Assembly: GCA_025201375.1 (NCBI GenBank)
Contig: JAIWZP010000022.1
Location: forward strand, 248,001 to 312,000
Direction: 5' to 3'
Origin: Gongronella butleri
Lineage: Eukaryota > Mucoromycota > Mucoromycetes > Mucorales > Cunninghamellaceae
Length of the DNA stretch: 64,000 nucleotides
Shown here: piece after piece, positions 53,524 to 63,714 of the stretch
Layout of the letters: each line of letters opens with the position of its first letter
Position numbering within the stretch: the first letter of the stretch is position 1
The notes under the pieces: generated by a model
Databases searched by the model: none
Told to the model about the DNA's origin: nothing
Seen by the model: only the letters and a program-made list of their open reading frames with translations
Made by a program: the position numbers and the translations under genes

Positions 53524-54584
53524 TCAATTGCGGTTGATGAAGAAGGAAAGGACAAAGGAGAGGATGACGGCGAGCAGAACGATGGGAAGGGGGACGCCCT
53601 TGTTGATGGCCTTGGTCTTTGGAGCGTCGGGAGCACGTGCGCGCAGAGCCTCAACCTCATTCCTGTAGGCGTCCAGCTCCAATTGCAGCTTGGTCAGCTC
53701 GTCAACCTCCTGGTCCTCTAGTTCCGGCGTGTCCAAGTCGATCGTGTCCACCGCCGAGTTGAACTCGCGCTCGCGCACCTCCGCCGTGTGTGTGCTTCCA
53801 TTGTCGGTGCCATTGGTGGCGGCAGGCGCCTGTAAAAAAAGAAGGAATGCGTGAGTCGTTTCCTATTTTTCTTGTTTCATCGCCAAAAACACGCTAATTG
53901 ACAAAAAAAAAAAATCAAGAATTACCTCGCTGGCATCCACGTAAGCACATCGCAGCTTCTTTTGGTACATGGTATCCTTGTAGCGTGCGTCCACGTGACT
54001 CCACTAGAACAAAAAAGAGCTTGTCAGCCAAGAAAACGCAAGGAAAAAAAAACACCATTTTGTTGCTCAGCTCCTTACAAGATCAGGGCCATCCAGGTGC
54101 GCGCGCAGATCGTCGTTCAATGGCACGGCCTGGATCAAAAACTTGTCCTTGCACTTTTGCGAGGCGGGCGGTTCGCTAGCATGCGCTTGCATCATGACTA
54201 AAACAAGGAAGGAGAAGGCATTGAGTGTGAGAGAGAGCAAAATTAAGCTTTTTCGTCCCATTTTGCTTCGTGTCTTTTATGTCGTGATGACGACTGACAC
54301 AGCCACCGTCGAGCGAGAGCATACCTTGGATTTTGATATGGCCGCCTGGAGGGACGGTGCCGGCATTGGGCCGCACGCAATACACCTTTGGCGCTGTGGT
54401 CTTGACCTTGAACGCCATCTCCTCGGTGTGGTTGTTCTCAATGACCAGCGTCTCCTCGGACACCTTGGTCAAGGGGCCTAGAAAAAAAAAGGGTAAGTGA
54501 GCGCGTGTCGCGTAAAACAACCAGTAAAAAGAGAGACTTACGCTTAAAAGACAGGACCTCAGCAGGCGATATGACGACAGACAT
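53524..54584 (-). CDS. SCS2: VAP / Scs2 family ER protein (MSP domain)
   Basis: Five exons on the minus strand: 54584-54542, 54477-54325, 54197-54079, 54003-53926 and 53829-53524; 232 residues. The MSP domain covers residues 1-115: ISPAEVLSFKR, then SEETLVIENNHTEEMAFKVK and the VAP signature TTAPKVYCVRPNAGTVPPG. IKIQVMMQAH and KDKFLIQAV follow. A coiled coil (about 185-205, LTKLQLELDAYRNEVEAL) and a C-terminal tail anchor (VPLPIVLLAVILSFVLSFF) complete it. VAPs are ER receptors for FFAT-motif proteins and tether the ER to other membranes; in yeast Scs2 supports phospholipid synthesis and cortical ER. The RNA ends CC...RN after the anchor. It is convergent with the SDR gene. Confidence 0.9.
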
Positions 54585-55012
54585 AGTACGTGTGGTGACA
54601 AAAGTAGAATAAAAAAGAGAGTAAAGAAGAAAGAGCAAGAAATGGCGACCCAGCCCACGTCCGCATGCCTTTTGAGGGTTTTTTGAGAGCGTGCGAGCGG
54701 AATTTCAATCCGTCACCACCAAAAATCACGAGCTTTTCTTTTATGATCATTTCCCCCACACAATCGAGGGCCATCTTGATTGTCCGGACGCTCAATCGTA
54801 TCCCAATGGCTGTTTGTTCAAAATGCAACAAGCCCATCACGATGATTTTAAGCATGAACATGGGGGTCAATTCGTTCAAATTCAAGCTATAGGACCAGCC
54901 GCCCCCCAAAAAGAATAAAAGGCGGCCATTGGATTTGTCGTCATTCCTTTTTTTTTTTTTTTTTCTCTTTCCTCTTTCCTCTTTCCTCTTTTGTTTTTAT
55001 TTCTTTTTTGCC
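54585..55012. other. Divergent promoter region of VAP and RS-rich genes
   Basis: About 430 bases. The plus-strand leader (C/T-rich, T-run at 54945-54964) belongs to the RS-rich gene. Open frames in it are low-complexity. Confidence 0.5.
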
Positions 55013-56635
55013 ATGGATCGCTATCATCGAGGAGGGTACGACGAGCGATACCGCGGATACTATGATCGTCCGCGGTCTGATACGTATCGTCCTAGAGAAA
55101 GCAATACATACCGACCAGATCGTGAATACAGTCGACCGTCTCGATCGCCGTCGCCACGCCGTGGGCCGCCTTCGCCTTCTCGTCGTGGGCCACCTTCGCC
55201 TTCTCGTCGTGGACCGCCTTCGCCTTCTCGTCGTGGACCGCCTTCGCCTTCTCGTCGTGGACCGTCTTCACCTCCTCGTCGTGGACCGCCTTCGCCTTCT
55301 CGTCGTGGACCGCCTTCGCCTTCTCGTCGTGGACCGTCTTCACCTCCTCGTCGTGGGCCGCCGTCACCTCGTCGTGGACCGCCGCCACCTGACTATGGAC
55401 GGTATTATCCATCTCAAGAACGTCGCTATTACTCTCGGTCACGGTCACGGTCGCGGTCGCCTGGTCGTCGGCCCTCATATCATCATCACCACCCTTATTA
55501 TCGAGGCGACACGCGGCAGCCACCACCATTTTCGCGGCGGTCGCCTTCTCCCATAGACGACTATCGCCGTGGCTCTTATTCGCGCGGAAATTACGCACCA
55601 CCGCCACAAAATGCCTCGACTGGTGCGCCAGGGCCATCGTCGTCTGCTTCATCGCCCTCCAATGCCGCGCCACCCCCACCCCAAGGCGCTGGCGCTTCTT
55701 ATTATCGCGGCAGCGGCGCACGTCGATCTTATTCCGGCGGTGGATCGTCGTATGTGCCAGTCAATGGCAGTACCCATCCGTCCGATTCGCCGTATCCGCC
55801 ACGTGCGCCCTCCATGCCATCCTCTCCGCCCCATTATCCTCCTCATCCTCATCTTCATCATCCTCAGCACGCACGCACCTCCTCGGCCTCCGCCTCAAAC
55901 ACATCCACGCCACGCTCATCGCCATCGCCAATGGACGACCATCCGCATCCTCCACATGCACGCCCGCCTCATCATCCATTGCCCCCGCGTCTCGCAGCCA
56001 CAGGCAGCGCAACTTCCACGCCAGCACGATCGCCAATGGTCGCATCGCCTAGCGGCACAACCACGCCTCATGCTCACCACAATGGACACGGCTATTTCTC
56101 CCCTGCTCCCATCGATCGCACCGCCTTGTCCACGTCCTCTTTGCCGGCCCCAGCGCCCGCCTCGTCTGCACAGCCGCCGCGCTCATCGGCACCATCCACG
56201 CCGCAGCAACAGGGCCCGCCATCCGGCCCGTCATCTTCACATTACCATTATCAAGGCGCTGGCCATCGTTCCTCCTATTCTTCCTCATCACGCCGATCCC
56301 CCTCGCTCGTCACACCACCCGCTCCAGCACGACCACGAGTCATTCTTGCGGAAGAAAAAGAAAAAGAGGTAAAAAAACAAAGATAAAACGAAAAAAAACG
56401 GAAATTGGGTCTTACTCACCTCTCTCTTTTTTTTTTTTTTTTTTTTGGGTTCTAGCTAGAGCAAGCGAGGAGCGAGTCGCGAAGATTGCAGGATGATGAG
56501 CTCAAGTTCAATCTGGCGGCACGTCGAGCACAATTCGACCTCGAACTGTCCAATTGGGAGGTCAGCAAGCTTGATCGCCAGCTCGCGCTTGTCACCAAGC
56601 AAATGGATGAGCAGGGCATGGAGGCGCGCGTATGA
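55013..56635 (+). CDS. RS-rich protein with tandem Pro-Ser-Arg repeats and C-terminal coiled coil
   Basis: Two exons: 55013-56368 and 56456-56635; 511 residues. The start is the ATG after the C/T leader; 28 upstream codons are Phe-rich leader and not used. The N-terminus reads YHRGGYDERYRGYYDRPRSD and leads into nine or ten 8-residue repeats (GPPSPSRR and variants). Next is a short RS run (SRSRSRSRSPGRR), then a long Ser-, Pro- and His-rich stretch. The last 60 residues form a charged helix (LEQARSESRRLQDDELKF, WEVSKLDRQLALVTKQMDEQ). RS domains are typical of pre-mRNA splicing and mRNA-processing proteins; no RNA-recognition motif is visible. I do not recognise the gene beyond this. Confidence 0.75.
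55155..55390 (+). repeat. 24-base coding minisatellite in the RS-rich gene
   Basis: About ten in-frame units of CCTTCGCCTTCTCGTCGTGG type, each encoding GPPSPSRR or a variant. A PSSPPRR variant recurs every third unit at the right end, giving a 72-base higher-order period. The array ends in shortened units (GPPSPRR, GPPPP). Confidence 0.85.
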
Positions 56636-56685
56636 TCCACTAGGTCGCATCCTGTTGTGCTTTCTCTTTTTTTAATTATGACACG

Positions 56686-56691
56686 AATAAA
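56686..56691 (+). terminator. Poly(A) signal AATAAA of the RS-rich gene
   Basis: AATAAA lies 51 bases after the stop, directly before a T-run. Confidence 0.45.
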
Positions 56692-56876
56692 TAGTACTTT
56701 TTTTTTTTGCTGCAATTTGTCACCCTGGTTCCGTCTTCCAGCCAGGCCCCAATTCCATCGGCATTGCCATTTTCGGACCGAAGCCGACCACTGACAAAAG
56801 AAAGGAGGGGTGGGGGCTGGCTTGAATTTTTTTTTTTTTCCTTTCTTTCTCTCGTTTTTGTTGCATTTTTTTCGCC

Positions 56877-57826
56877 ATGCCAGCTTTGCCTATGCCGTCT
56901 CCCCCTCCCGGGTGCCCCATGCACGATCCTGAAGCCGTGCAAGCACCTCCTCCCATCAAGTCAGGCTGCCCTGTCGATCATGAGCAGCTCAAAAAGCAAA
57001 AACAAGCCGAACAAGGCCAGCAACAACAGCAACAACCGCAGGGCGCCTGCCCGGTCGTCCACGACAAGGCCGAGCTGAACAAGCTGAATATGATGCCGTC
57101 GCTCAACCAAGAGCGCCAGCCCGACCAGCAGGTCGATCTGCCCACGGAGCGCGTGATCAGCTCCATTCCAAAGACAAACGACACGAGCAGCAAGTGGGAA
57201 TACCCGAGCCCCCAGCAATTCTACAATGCTCTCCGCAGAAAGGGCTGGGAGACCCCAGAGGAAGAAATCGAGACAATGGTCGACATTCACAATTTCCTCA
57301 ATGAAGAGGCTTGGAATGAGGTCATCAAGTGGGAGAATAAGTTTGACTGGTAAGCAAAGAAGCGAAAAAAAAAAACAGATCGCCAAATGGAATCCAGGAG
57401 CTCGTGCTTTTTTTTACTGATAATTCTTGGTTTTTTTAGCGAATGTCAAGAAGATCCCTACCTCACACGTTTCCAAGGCCGTCCTCGCGATATCACACCA
57501 AAGGCGCGATGGCACTCATGGTTTGGGTAAGCAACTTGAGTCAATTGGAAGAGGAAAAAGGGCGAGAACAAGGCACTCAAATTCCCTCTTTTAATTTTAG
57601 TGCGCCGCTCCCCTTTGATCGCCACGACTGGTACGTGAAGCGGTGCAACCAGGAGCGCCGGTATGTGATCGACTACTACGAGGCGCCCGAAGAGACGCCT
57701 GGCGTGCCTGTGTTCCACTTGGACGTGCGTCCCGCCCTCGACGACTTCCAAACCATCAAGGCACGCTTTATGGATGGATGCAAGGCCAAATGGGACGAGT
57801 GGTTCAGCGCTTCCTCCTCTCAATGA
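56877..57826 (+). CDS. CYC3: Holocytochrome c synthase (cytochrome c heme lyase)
   Basis: Three exons: 56877-57349, 57440-57526 and 57601-57826; 261 residues. Three Cys-Pro heme regulatory motifs lie in the N-terminal part (GCPM, GCPV, ACPV). The core is SKWEYPSPQQFYNALRRKGW, then MVDIHNFLNEEAWNEVIKWE, DPYLTRFQGRPRDITPKARW, HDWYVKRCNQERRYVIDYYE, and FHLDVRPALDDF. This is the intermembrane-space enzyme that attaches heme to apocytochrome c. It lacks an obvious cleavable presequence, as usual for the family. The heme-attachment histidine lies in the exon 1/2 core (HNF). Whether the substrate is cytochrome c or c1 cannot be told. Confidence 0.92.
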
Positions 57827-58499
57827 AGCCGAGCCCTCAGCTGTACATCCTCCCCGACCCTTCCATCCCCCATTATATATCATTTTCACTCATTTTGCTT
57901 AGAACACAGTAGAAATTTCTACTCATAGATCAATAAACGCATTGTTCCTCTTTTTTTTTTTTTTTTTTTTTTTGCGTGGGTCGTACAATAAGGAAGACAT
58001 GGAGAGTGAAAAATCGTCTCCATGTTGGAGAGGTAAGCCGCGCGCACTTCACAACGCCTTTTTGGACGAATTTGTCGACAACATTGGACACATCTCAGCC
58101 AGAGGTCGTCGATTCTTACGTAATCGTACGTACTGTACCTACTGTATGATCGTACAATATTGCACCTCTTTTTATGATATCAAAAAAGAACCAACGAAAA
58201 TTGTAAATCGTTCAGACCGTTGTCGACGCAATCGCCAGTTTCACGAAATTTTGCACATTCAATCTGAACGCCAAAATGACAATAGGATTAGATCATTGCC
58301 AAAGTGCCACTTGATAATTTCCACGCGTTTATAGTAATTTCAAAAAGCATTAAAAATCTGATGTCAACTGGGCCAAGTTGTCGACATTTTGAAATTTGGC
58401 AAATCTACTGTAGTCTTGAACACTGCAAACCATGGTTGGATTGCCTCCAAAATTCTTTAATTAAGCCATTTCGAGGCGTCTTTTTTCAACATGGCGTTG
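57827..58499. other. Intergenic, HCCS 3' flank and repeat-like DNA
   Basis: AATAAA at 57932-57937 ends the HCCS unit, followed by a T-run. TACTGTACCTACTGTA at 58131-58146 resembles the end motif of the foldback element. No gene seen. Confidence 0.5.
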
Positions 58500-59560
58500 T
58501 AAACCAGAAGTCCGCTGAGTCGTTGTGCAGATGAATCCAAAATAGCGACATTTTCACGATTACAACAATGTCTTGCTCGAATTCTTCTTCGATCCCCATG
58601 AAATTTGCATTGTTCGAATCAGACGGACTCGGACGTCATTTCCAGAATGTTAGTTTACCCGAGGCGTGACTTTTGTTCACTTGCGAAAGCCGTTCAAACA
58701 TTTCAAAAATTTTCAACCTCGATGTTCTCGGCAACGGATTGGACAACACGGGGCGCTTTAAACGTGTCGACGGCAACTGTTGAATCTCTATCGGATGAGA
58801 CCATATTCACCAATGGATGGCTAAAACTCGCAGAGAAAATTCACTTTTTCATCAAAATCTTTGATTGAGATTTGCTCGACAACGGTCTGGTTGATTCTCG
58901 ATTTTTATTGCAGTTTTGATAACAAACAGGGGGGCAAAGCATCTAATGGAACAAGTACTGTACTTGTAGTGCGCTAGCATGGGTTTTAACTTCTTGCATC
59001 GGTCATTTCACCAGGTTGCAGCCCACTCAGCGCACAAGAATGTGCAAATATCATAAAAAAATAAAAAAATACAAAAAAAAATAAAAAATTCCATGCAATC
59101 CACACACTTAATTTGGAAGTCTCAAGCCTTAAATTTTTGCAAAAAAATCGCGCCAAAGTAAACAATTCTCTCAGTCGATCGCCGTTCAAGCGTTCATGCG
59201 TCACTCTTTGGGCATTTTTCTTAAAGTTGGGGCGGCCTGTCATTTTGTCAGCCAATAGCAAATCGCCGGAGTTACTTGTTTGGGATGCATTGATCACTCG
59301 GAGTTCGAAAATCCCCAAATTTGGCATTTTCTGAGATTGAAAAGTGTGACCCCTGAGTGACCCCTGAATTTTTCAAAAGTGGTCGTAGCGCTTTGTTGGG
59401 GGTTTAAGCATTTTTGTTGCAAATTTCGCGCTGAATCCGATGCAACTAATTTTGAGTGGGGTCGACCATGCAGACTGACAGATGAACGCAAAATCGTAAA
59501 AATAGGAGGGTTTTGGCATTTTCGAGTCCAAAAAAATCGGGCGGGTCCGTCTTGATCCTT
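58500..59560 (+). repeat. Dispersed repeat family B, copy 3
   Basis: Collinear with copy 2 (36080-37345) over about 1 kb, with many substitutions and small indels. The uninterrupted junction at 59445 (GATGCAACTAATTTTGAG) shows the site where the foldback element inserted in copy 1. Divergence starts near 59555. Confidence 0.7.
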
Positions 59561-60639
59561 GAAGTTGTTGTTTGAGCCATGATCGGTGAGCAGATACAGT
59601 TAGGCCTAGATACTGTACCTACAGTATGTTGGCACACCAAAGTCCTTCACGAATCACGATGCAATGGAAGATGAACTCACCCGTCGTGATTTCGTCGATC
59701 TTTAGGAGATTAGGACAGCGGCTGCCATTGGCCACCTCGTCAGATTGTCAGGTCCCGGACCCGAGCTGACATGGTAAGGGCGGCCCAGCCCTATGGCGCT
59801 ATGGGTGTCCCTGGCGTGAATTCGTACAGTAGTACAACATGTTGTTTATATAAAAATAAGATGGAGGAGTAAAAATAATAAAGAGGAGGGATGGGAAAAG
59901 TTGTCGGGTGTAAAGAAAAGAACGAGAGGTTGCTTGACAATAACTCCTTGCTTTTTTTATAATTTATCGATTTTTCTTTTCTTCACACAGCGACCATATT
60001 GGATCTTGCTCCGAGGAGACCGAGACTCGGAGGCCGCCATTGGGAACGTTCTCAGGCCATTCGAGTTGATACTGCCTGAGAACTTGCCCACGACGCGTGA
60101 AATGGGCATGTTTGACAAACAATACAGTAAGGAGGGATTGTACACGCCATCATGCGATGCTTGCTTGTGAATTTGTTTACGCGTAATCTTTGGATAAGTA
60201 TCATAACCACACGGTGGGACAAGGGCGTAATAAACTAAAGGGACAACCATGTGTCCGATGCTCTCCGATCGGATTGAATTGGTCACCGTACGGTCTTGTC
60301 AATTAAAATAAGCTTTTGGCAGCAATGATTTCCATAATTGGCGCGACTGAGGATTCTTGATTCGCCAATGCGGATCGGGCGCGCACTTACAGGGTCGCAG
60401 CGCACGCTTTGCTTGCGCATTTCGCTGCTTCACTTTGTTTTCTTTTTTTTCAATTTTGCCGCCAATGCCGCGCCTTGCACGCCATTGGCTAGGTTATAGT
60501 TGAGATGCACGTGTTTCTTGGCTGTACTGACTACAGTAGTGCTTGATTCGCGTGCATTTTTTTCTTTTTTTTCGCCATTGCCACGCCACGGCGCGTCAAT
60601 GGCTTCGAGCGCGTTGGCTAAGGCGTCTTTTTGGCGCGT
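59561..60639. other. Intergenic, repeat-rich, no gene seen
   Basis: The 16-mer TACTGTACCTACAGTA is at 59611-59626. A 90-codon ORF (59901-60170) and minus-strand tracts beside the integrase relic (60430-60640) carry no recognisable domain. Confidence 0.45.
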
Positions 60640-61190
60640 TTGCTTCTGGGCTTGAGCTGGACCGTGACACATATGGTCTATGATGATGGCTACCAGCAAA
60701 TATCTTCTGTTGCCCTTCTTGCTGGCCTCGATTGGCCCGACAGCATCCAGACCCACCATGTAAAACGGGCGCATTGGAATTGAAATCATTCGTGCAGGTT
60801 CCACTCGCAGGTTCCGTCGTTGTGCGCGCAATTGGCATACCTACAGTATTATCTCGCATGCCTTGACCACTTGCCGCACGCGCTGCTCGTACAACAATTG
60901 GTACCCGTCGTCGTAGACCATGAAGCGCACATTGTACCATGTGTTGTCACGCCCGTAATGGCCTTCATCATCGTGAATCTTCCTCCGGATCATCGGATCA
61001 TTGCATCGGCGTTCCTCATGGAGGACTTCTTGCAGGAGGGGTTGACCCTTTTTGCTTTTGCGGAACAACAACCGCCCATCCACGAGCACCAGTTGCGAGC
61101 CATATCGCGGATGCGTCGCTTGTCCTTGGGGTCAGTGCATCCATCGGGGTACGCGCCTTTCTCGAGAAATTGATGGATCGCCACGTACTG
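60640..61190 (-). pseudogene. Ty3/gypsy-type integrase relic
   Basis: On the minus strand, read from 61190 downward, three frames give consecutive fragments of a retroelement polyprotein. First is IHQFLEKGAYPDG...IRDMARNW. Next is VDGRLLFRKSKKGQPLLQEV, then HDDEGHYGRDNTWYNVRF (the H2C2 zinc-binding part). Last is MRPFYMVGLDAVGPIEASKK, then GNRRYLLVAIIIDHM, the start of the integrase core. Frameshifts separate the pieces and the core is cut off after DHM. No LTRs or reverse transcriptase are visible. It is an old, inactive fragment. Confidence 0.75.
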
Positions 61191-61531
61191 TATTTGGCTA
61201 AATCCATTGGTGCGTTAACAGGGAAAAGGGGGTAATCTAGCTACAGCAGCGGGAAATCTAAACAATACTGTAGTGGGGCAAGTGCGATCAGGGGAAACAG
61301 GACAGTAAAACGAAGCAAATATAATATCTAGTCAAGCGTGGAAAAAAATGCAAAAAAAAGCAAAAGGCTACTGTATCATAATACTGCATGATTCCATGAT
61401 GATGTGATGAATTTATTTCGTATTTTGCTTTTGATTCAGTATTATGATACTGTATGAAAATAAATTTTGAATCAGATGAGAGGCATGCATGAGACCATGA
61501 GAGAAGTTACAGTAGGGGGGAAGCAAGATGT
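61191..61531. other. Intergenic with a small inverted repeat
   Basis: TACTGTATCATAATACTG (61369-61386) faces CAGTATTATGATACTGTA (61437-61454) as inverted copies around a 50-base loop. It may be the remains of a small MITE. It abuts the 3' end of the third F-box gene. Confidence 0.5.
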
Positions 61532-63265
61532 TTAAACGTCGTAATTGGGCTCAATGAATTCCATGCTTGTCGCGGATGAGCACACATAAACCGTACATTT
61601 TTTTTCGCGAAGCGTCGCCAAAGTCCATTCAGCTAGATCGGTCGACAGATGCTCCATCTCGCCTGCATCATCTTCAGGGTTCGTGTCAGGCTCGCGCGGC
61701 AATGCAGACAAGACTTCCACAATCTCGTCTTCATCTAGCTCGTCATGACCATCGTTTCTTGGGCCATAGAAAGAATGATCATCGCGGTAGCAAAACCAAA
61801 TGCGCACATTCTTGCCAATTGAGTGCTGCTGGTCCTGAAGCAAAATGCAGACACAATCAAGTGATCCTTCGTAAACGTAATTGTTGAAAACGCTAACATG
61901 AATGGCTGTGGGGGGCGCGGGCAGTGAAATCCAAACGAGGGATGCATTGTCAGTTGTCTGGTGGCGTTCAAAATAATCGGACAGCATCGAGATCCACGGA
62001 TTTTCAATGATAGTGGCACGTGGGCGAGGAGGATGCGTCGTAAAGGTAACATAATTAAGATGAAGGCTCGACAAGGAATGAAGCTTGGAAATGGCGCGTT
62101 CCAATGTCACTGGACTGTCCATGGAGCAGTGGCTCAGGATCAATTTTTTCAAGCTGGCGGCTGCTGGCATGGTCGCAAAAGCATCGTCTAAAGCATTGAT
62201 CGTGACAGGAAAACCACCACCAATGGACAGCGCAATCAGTGACGTCATGCCCTGGAGCCATGGCAAAGACAGGTTGGATTCCGCATAGAGAGACAAATCC
62301 AAGGAATGAGCAAGCGAGCGAGGAAGATGATCAAGTAGATGAACGGCAAGATTTTCCTGGACATAAAGTCGAAGCTGCAGGGGCGGGTATCGAGTGACGC
62401 GGCAGCTTGACGTGTCGTTGGCAACATACGAGCCGACTTGTGTGCGGCCAGCAATGCGATCACACTCGGGCATGTCAATTTCCAAGTGCATGGAAACCAG
62501 TTGCGGCATGAGGAAGCTACAAAAGTGCACTAAATCATTCACATCGGGCACATCTTGGTCATCTGACTCGAGCAGGATCAAGTCCAAGTCCCTCATGTTT
62601 TCGTGACGCGTCTCATGGGCCAAATGGTGTTCGACAAACTCGTGCAGCAACTGCCCATTCACTGTGCACTTGTCCAAAGGAATTTTAAGCGTATGCAGGT
62701 GCTGGCAGGCGTTCAAAAGCATAAGGATGTATTCCAGGCCGCTTGTGAGACCGTAGTCACCGCGACACTCGTACTTGAATTCAATGATGCGTAGATTGGA
62801 TCCAAAAAAAAGGCCAGGGTCCAGGGGAAAATTGTCAATTTGCAGATGGACCAGACTGGGAAGTCGGACAAATCGGCCAATGATTGCAAAGTGCTTCTCT
62901 TTGACCTGATTGCGATATCCCATCAGACAGAGAGACGCCTTGGTGAGGTCAAGCAGATGGGGCAGCAGCGCGGCAATCATGCTAAAGCCGGATGTAAGGT
63001 GTATTTCCTCCTTTCCCCAGCGAGTCGTGTCAATCAGGATATTCTTTGCAGGTAAGCGGCTGCCTGAAACGCCAGCGTAGCGAGACACGACGTCAAAAAG
63101 CGCATCGAGATTCGAGAAATCAACCGTGATTTGAGCGAACACGACATCCGTGGCGAGTCGATGAAAATGATGATTCAAAAAACGCACCTGGAGCAAATCC
63201 GAGATAGGCAGCGACTTGAGGACGAGTGTCTGCACCTCTGAAGGGAGATGGCTAAAGGATGACAT
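61532..63265 (-). CDS. F-box protein with leucine-rich region (third, divergent)
   Basis: Intronless, 577 residues, start at 63265. Residues 1-45 form an F-box (MSSFSHLPSEVQTLVLKSLP, then FLNHHFHRLATDVVFAQI). The rest is an irregular leucine-rich region (LLPHLLDLTKASLCLMGY, ASLKKLILSHCSMDSPVTLE, LSSLHLNYVTF). It ends in an acidic tail (DELDEDEIVEVL). The similarity to the pair at 2930 and 7289 is family-level only: same length class, same domain order, few shared words. It is presumably an SCF substrate adaptor with unknown target. The promoter carries two tandem 101-base repeats. Confidence 0.85.
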   Translation of the reverse strand: MSSFSHLPSEVQTLVLKSLPISDLLQVRFLNHHFHRLATDVVFAQITVDFSNLDALFDVVSRYAGVSGSRLPAKNILIDTTRWGKEEIHLTSGFSMIAALLPHLLDLTKASLCLMGYRNQVKEKHFAIIGRFVRLPSLVHLQIDNFPLDPGLFFGSNLRIIEFKYECRGDYGLTSGLEYILMLLNACQHLHTLKIPLDKCTVNGQLLHEFVEHHLAHETRHENMRDLDLILLESDDQDVPDVNDLVHFCSFLMPQLVSMHLEIDMPECDRIAGRTQVGSYVANDTSSCRVTRYPPLQLRLYVQENLAVHLLDHLPRSLAHSLDLSLYAESNLSLPWLQGMTSLIALSIGGGFPVTINALDDAFATMPAAASLKKLILSHCSMDSPVTLERAISKLHSLSSLHLNYVTFTTHPPRPRATIIENPWISMLSDYFERHQTTDNASLVWISLPAPPTAIHVSVFNNYVYEGSLDCVCILLQDQQHSIGKNVRIWFCYRDDHSFYGPRNDGHDELDEDEIVEVLSALPREPDTNPEDDAGEMEHLSTDLAEWTLATLREKKCTVYVCSSATSMEFIEPNYDV

Positions 63266-63511
63266 CTGGATGGCGTGAGAAAAAGACGGAAAAGAGAAAA
63301 AAAGACAAGGAGAAAGAGAAAGAAAAAAAAATAGGGAAAAAGGGAAGTGTGTGCTAAGTCCTGATCAAACAAAAAGGGTAGAGACCCCGCCTTTTGCATG
63401 AATTGATGATCATGGGGGAATATGAATAGGCGTGCCAGCGAGAGGGCGTTTTTCTCGTGATTTTGCCCTTCTGCCATTTTATACAGTAGAGGCTGCCGCA
63501 ACAAGGAAAGA

Positions 63512-63714
63512 CGCGTTCTGGATTGGCCATTTTGCGCCACGAAAGGGCGATCGACATGCAGGCGCGTGTTGTTGATAAAAACAACTCGTAAAAGCACCCT
63601 TTTGGGCGCGTTCGCGTTTTGGATTGACCAATTTGCGCCACGAAAGGGCGACCGATTCGCAAATGCGAGTTGTTGATGAAAACAATCTGTAAAAGCACCC
63701 TTTTTGATGCTTAG
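63512..63714 (-). repeat. Tandem 101-base promoter repeat, two copies
   Basis: Copies at 63512-63612 and 63613-63714, each with CGCGTT(C/T)TGGATTG, TTTGCGCCACGAAAGGGCGA, GTTGTTGAT(A/G)AAAACAA and GTAAAAGCACCCTTTT. Identity is about 80-85%. They lie 250-450 bases upstream of the third F-box gene. Confidence 0.8.

Noticed and set aside
54929..55012. 28-codon extension of the RS-rich protein
   Set aside because: Phe-rich translation of the C/T leader; the ATG at 55013 has a better context (GCCATGG).
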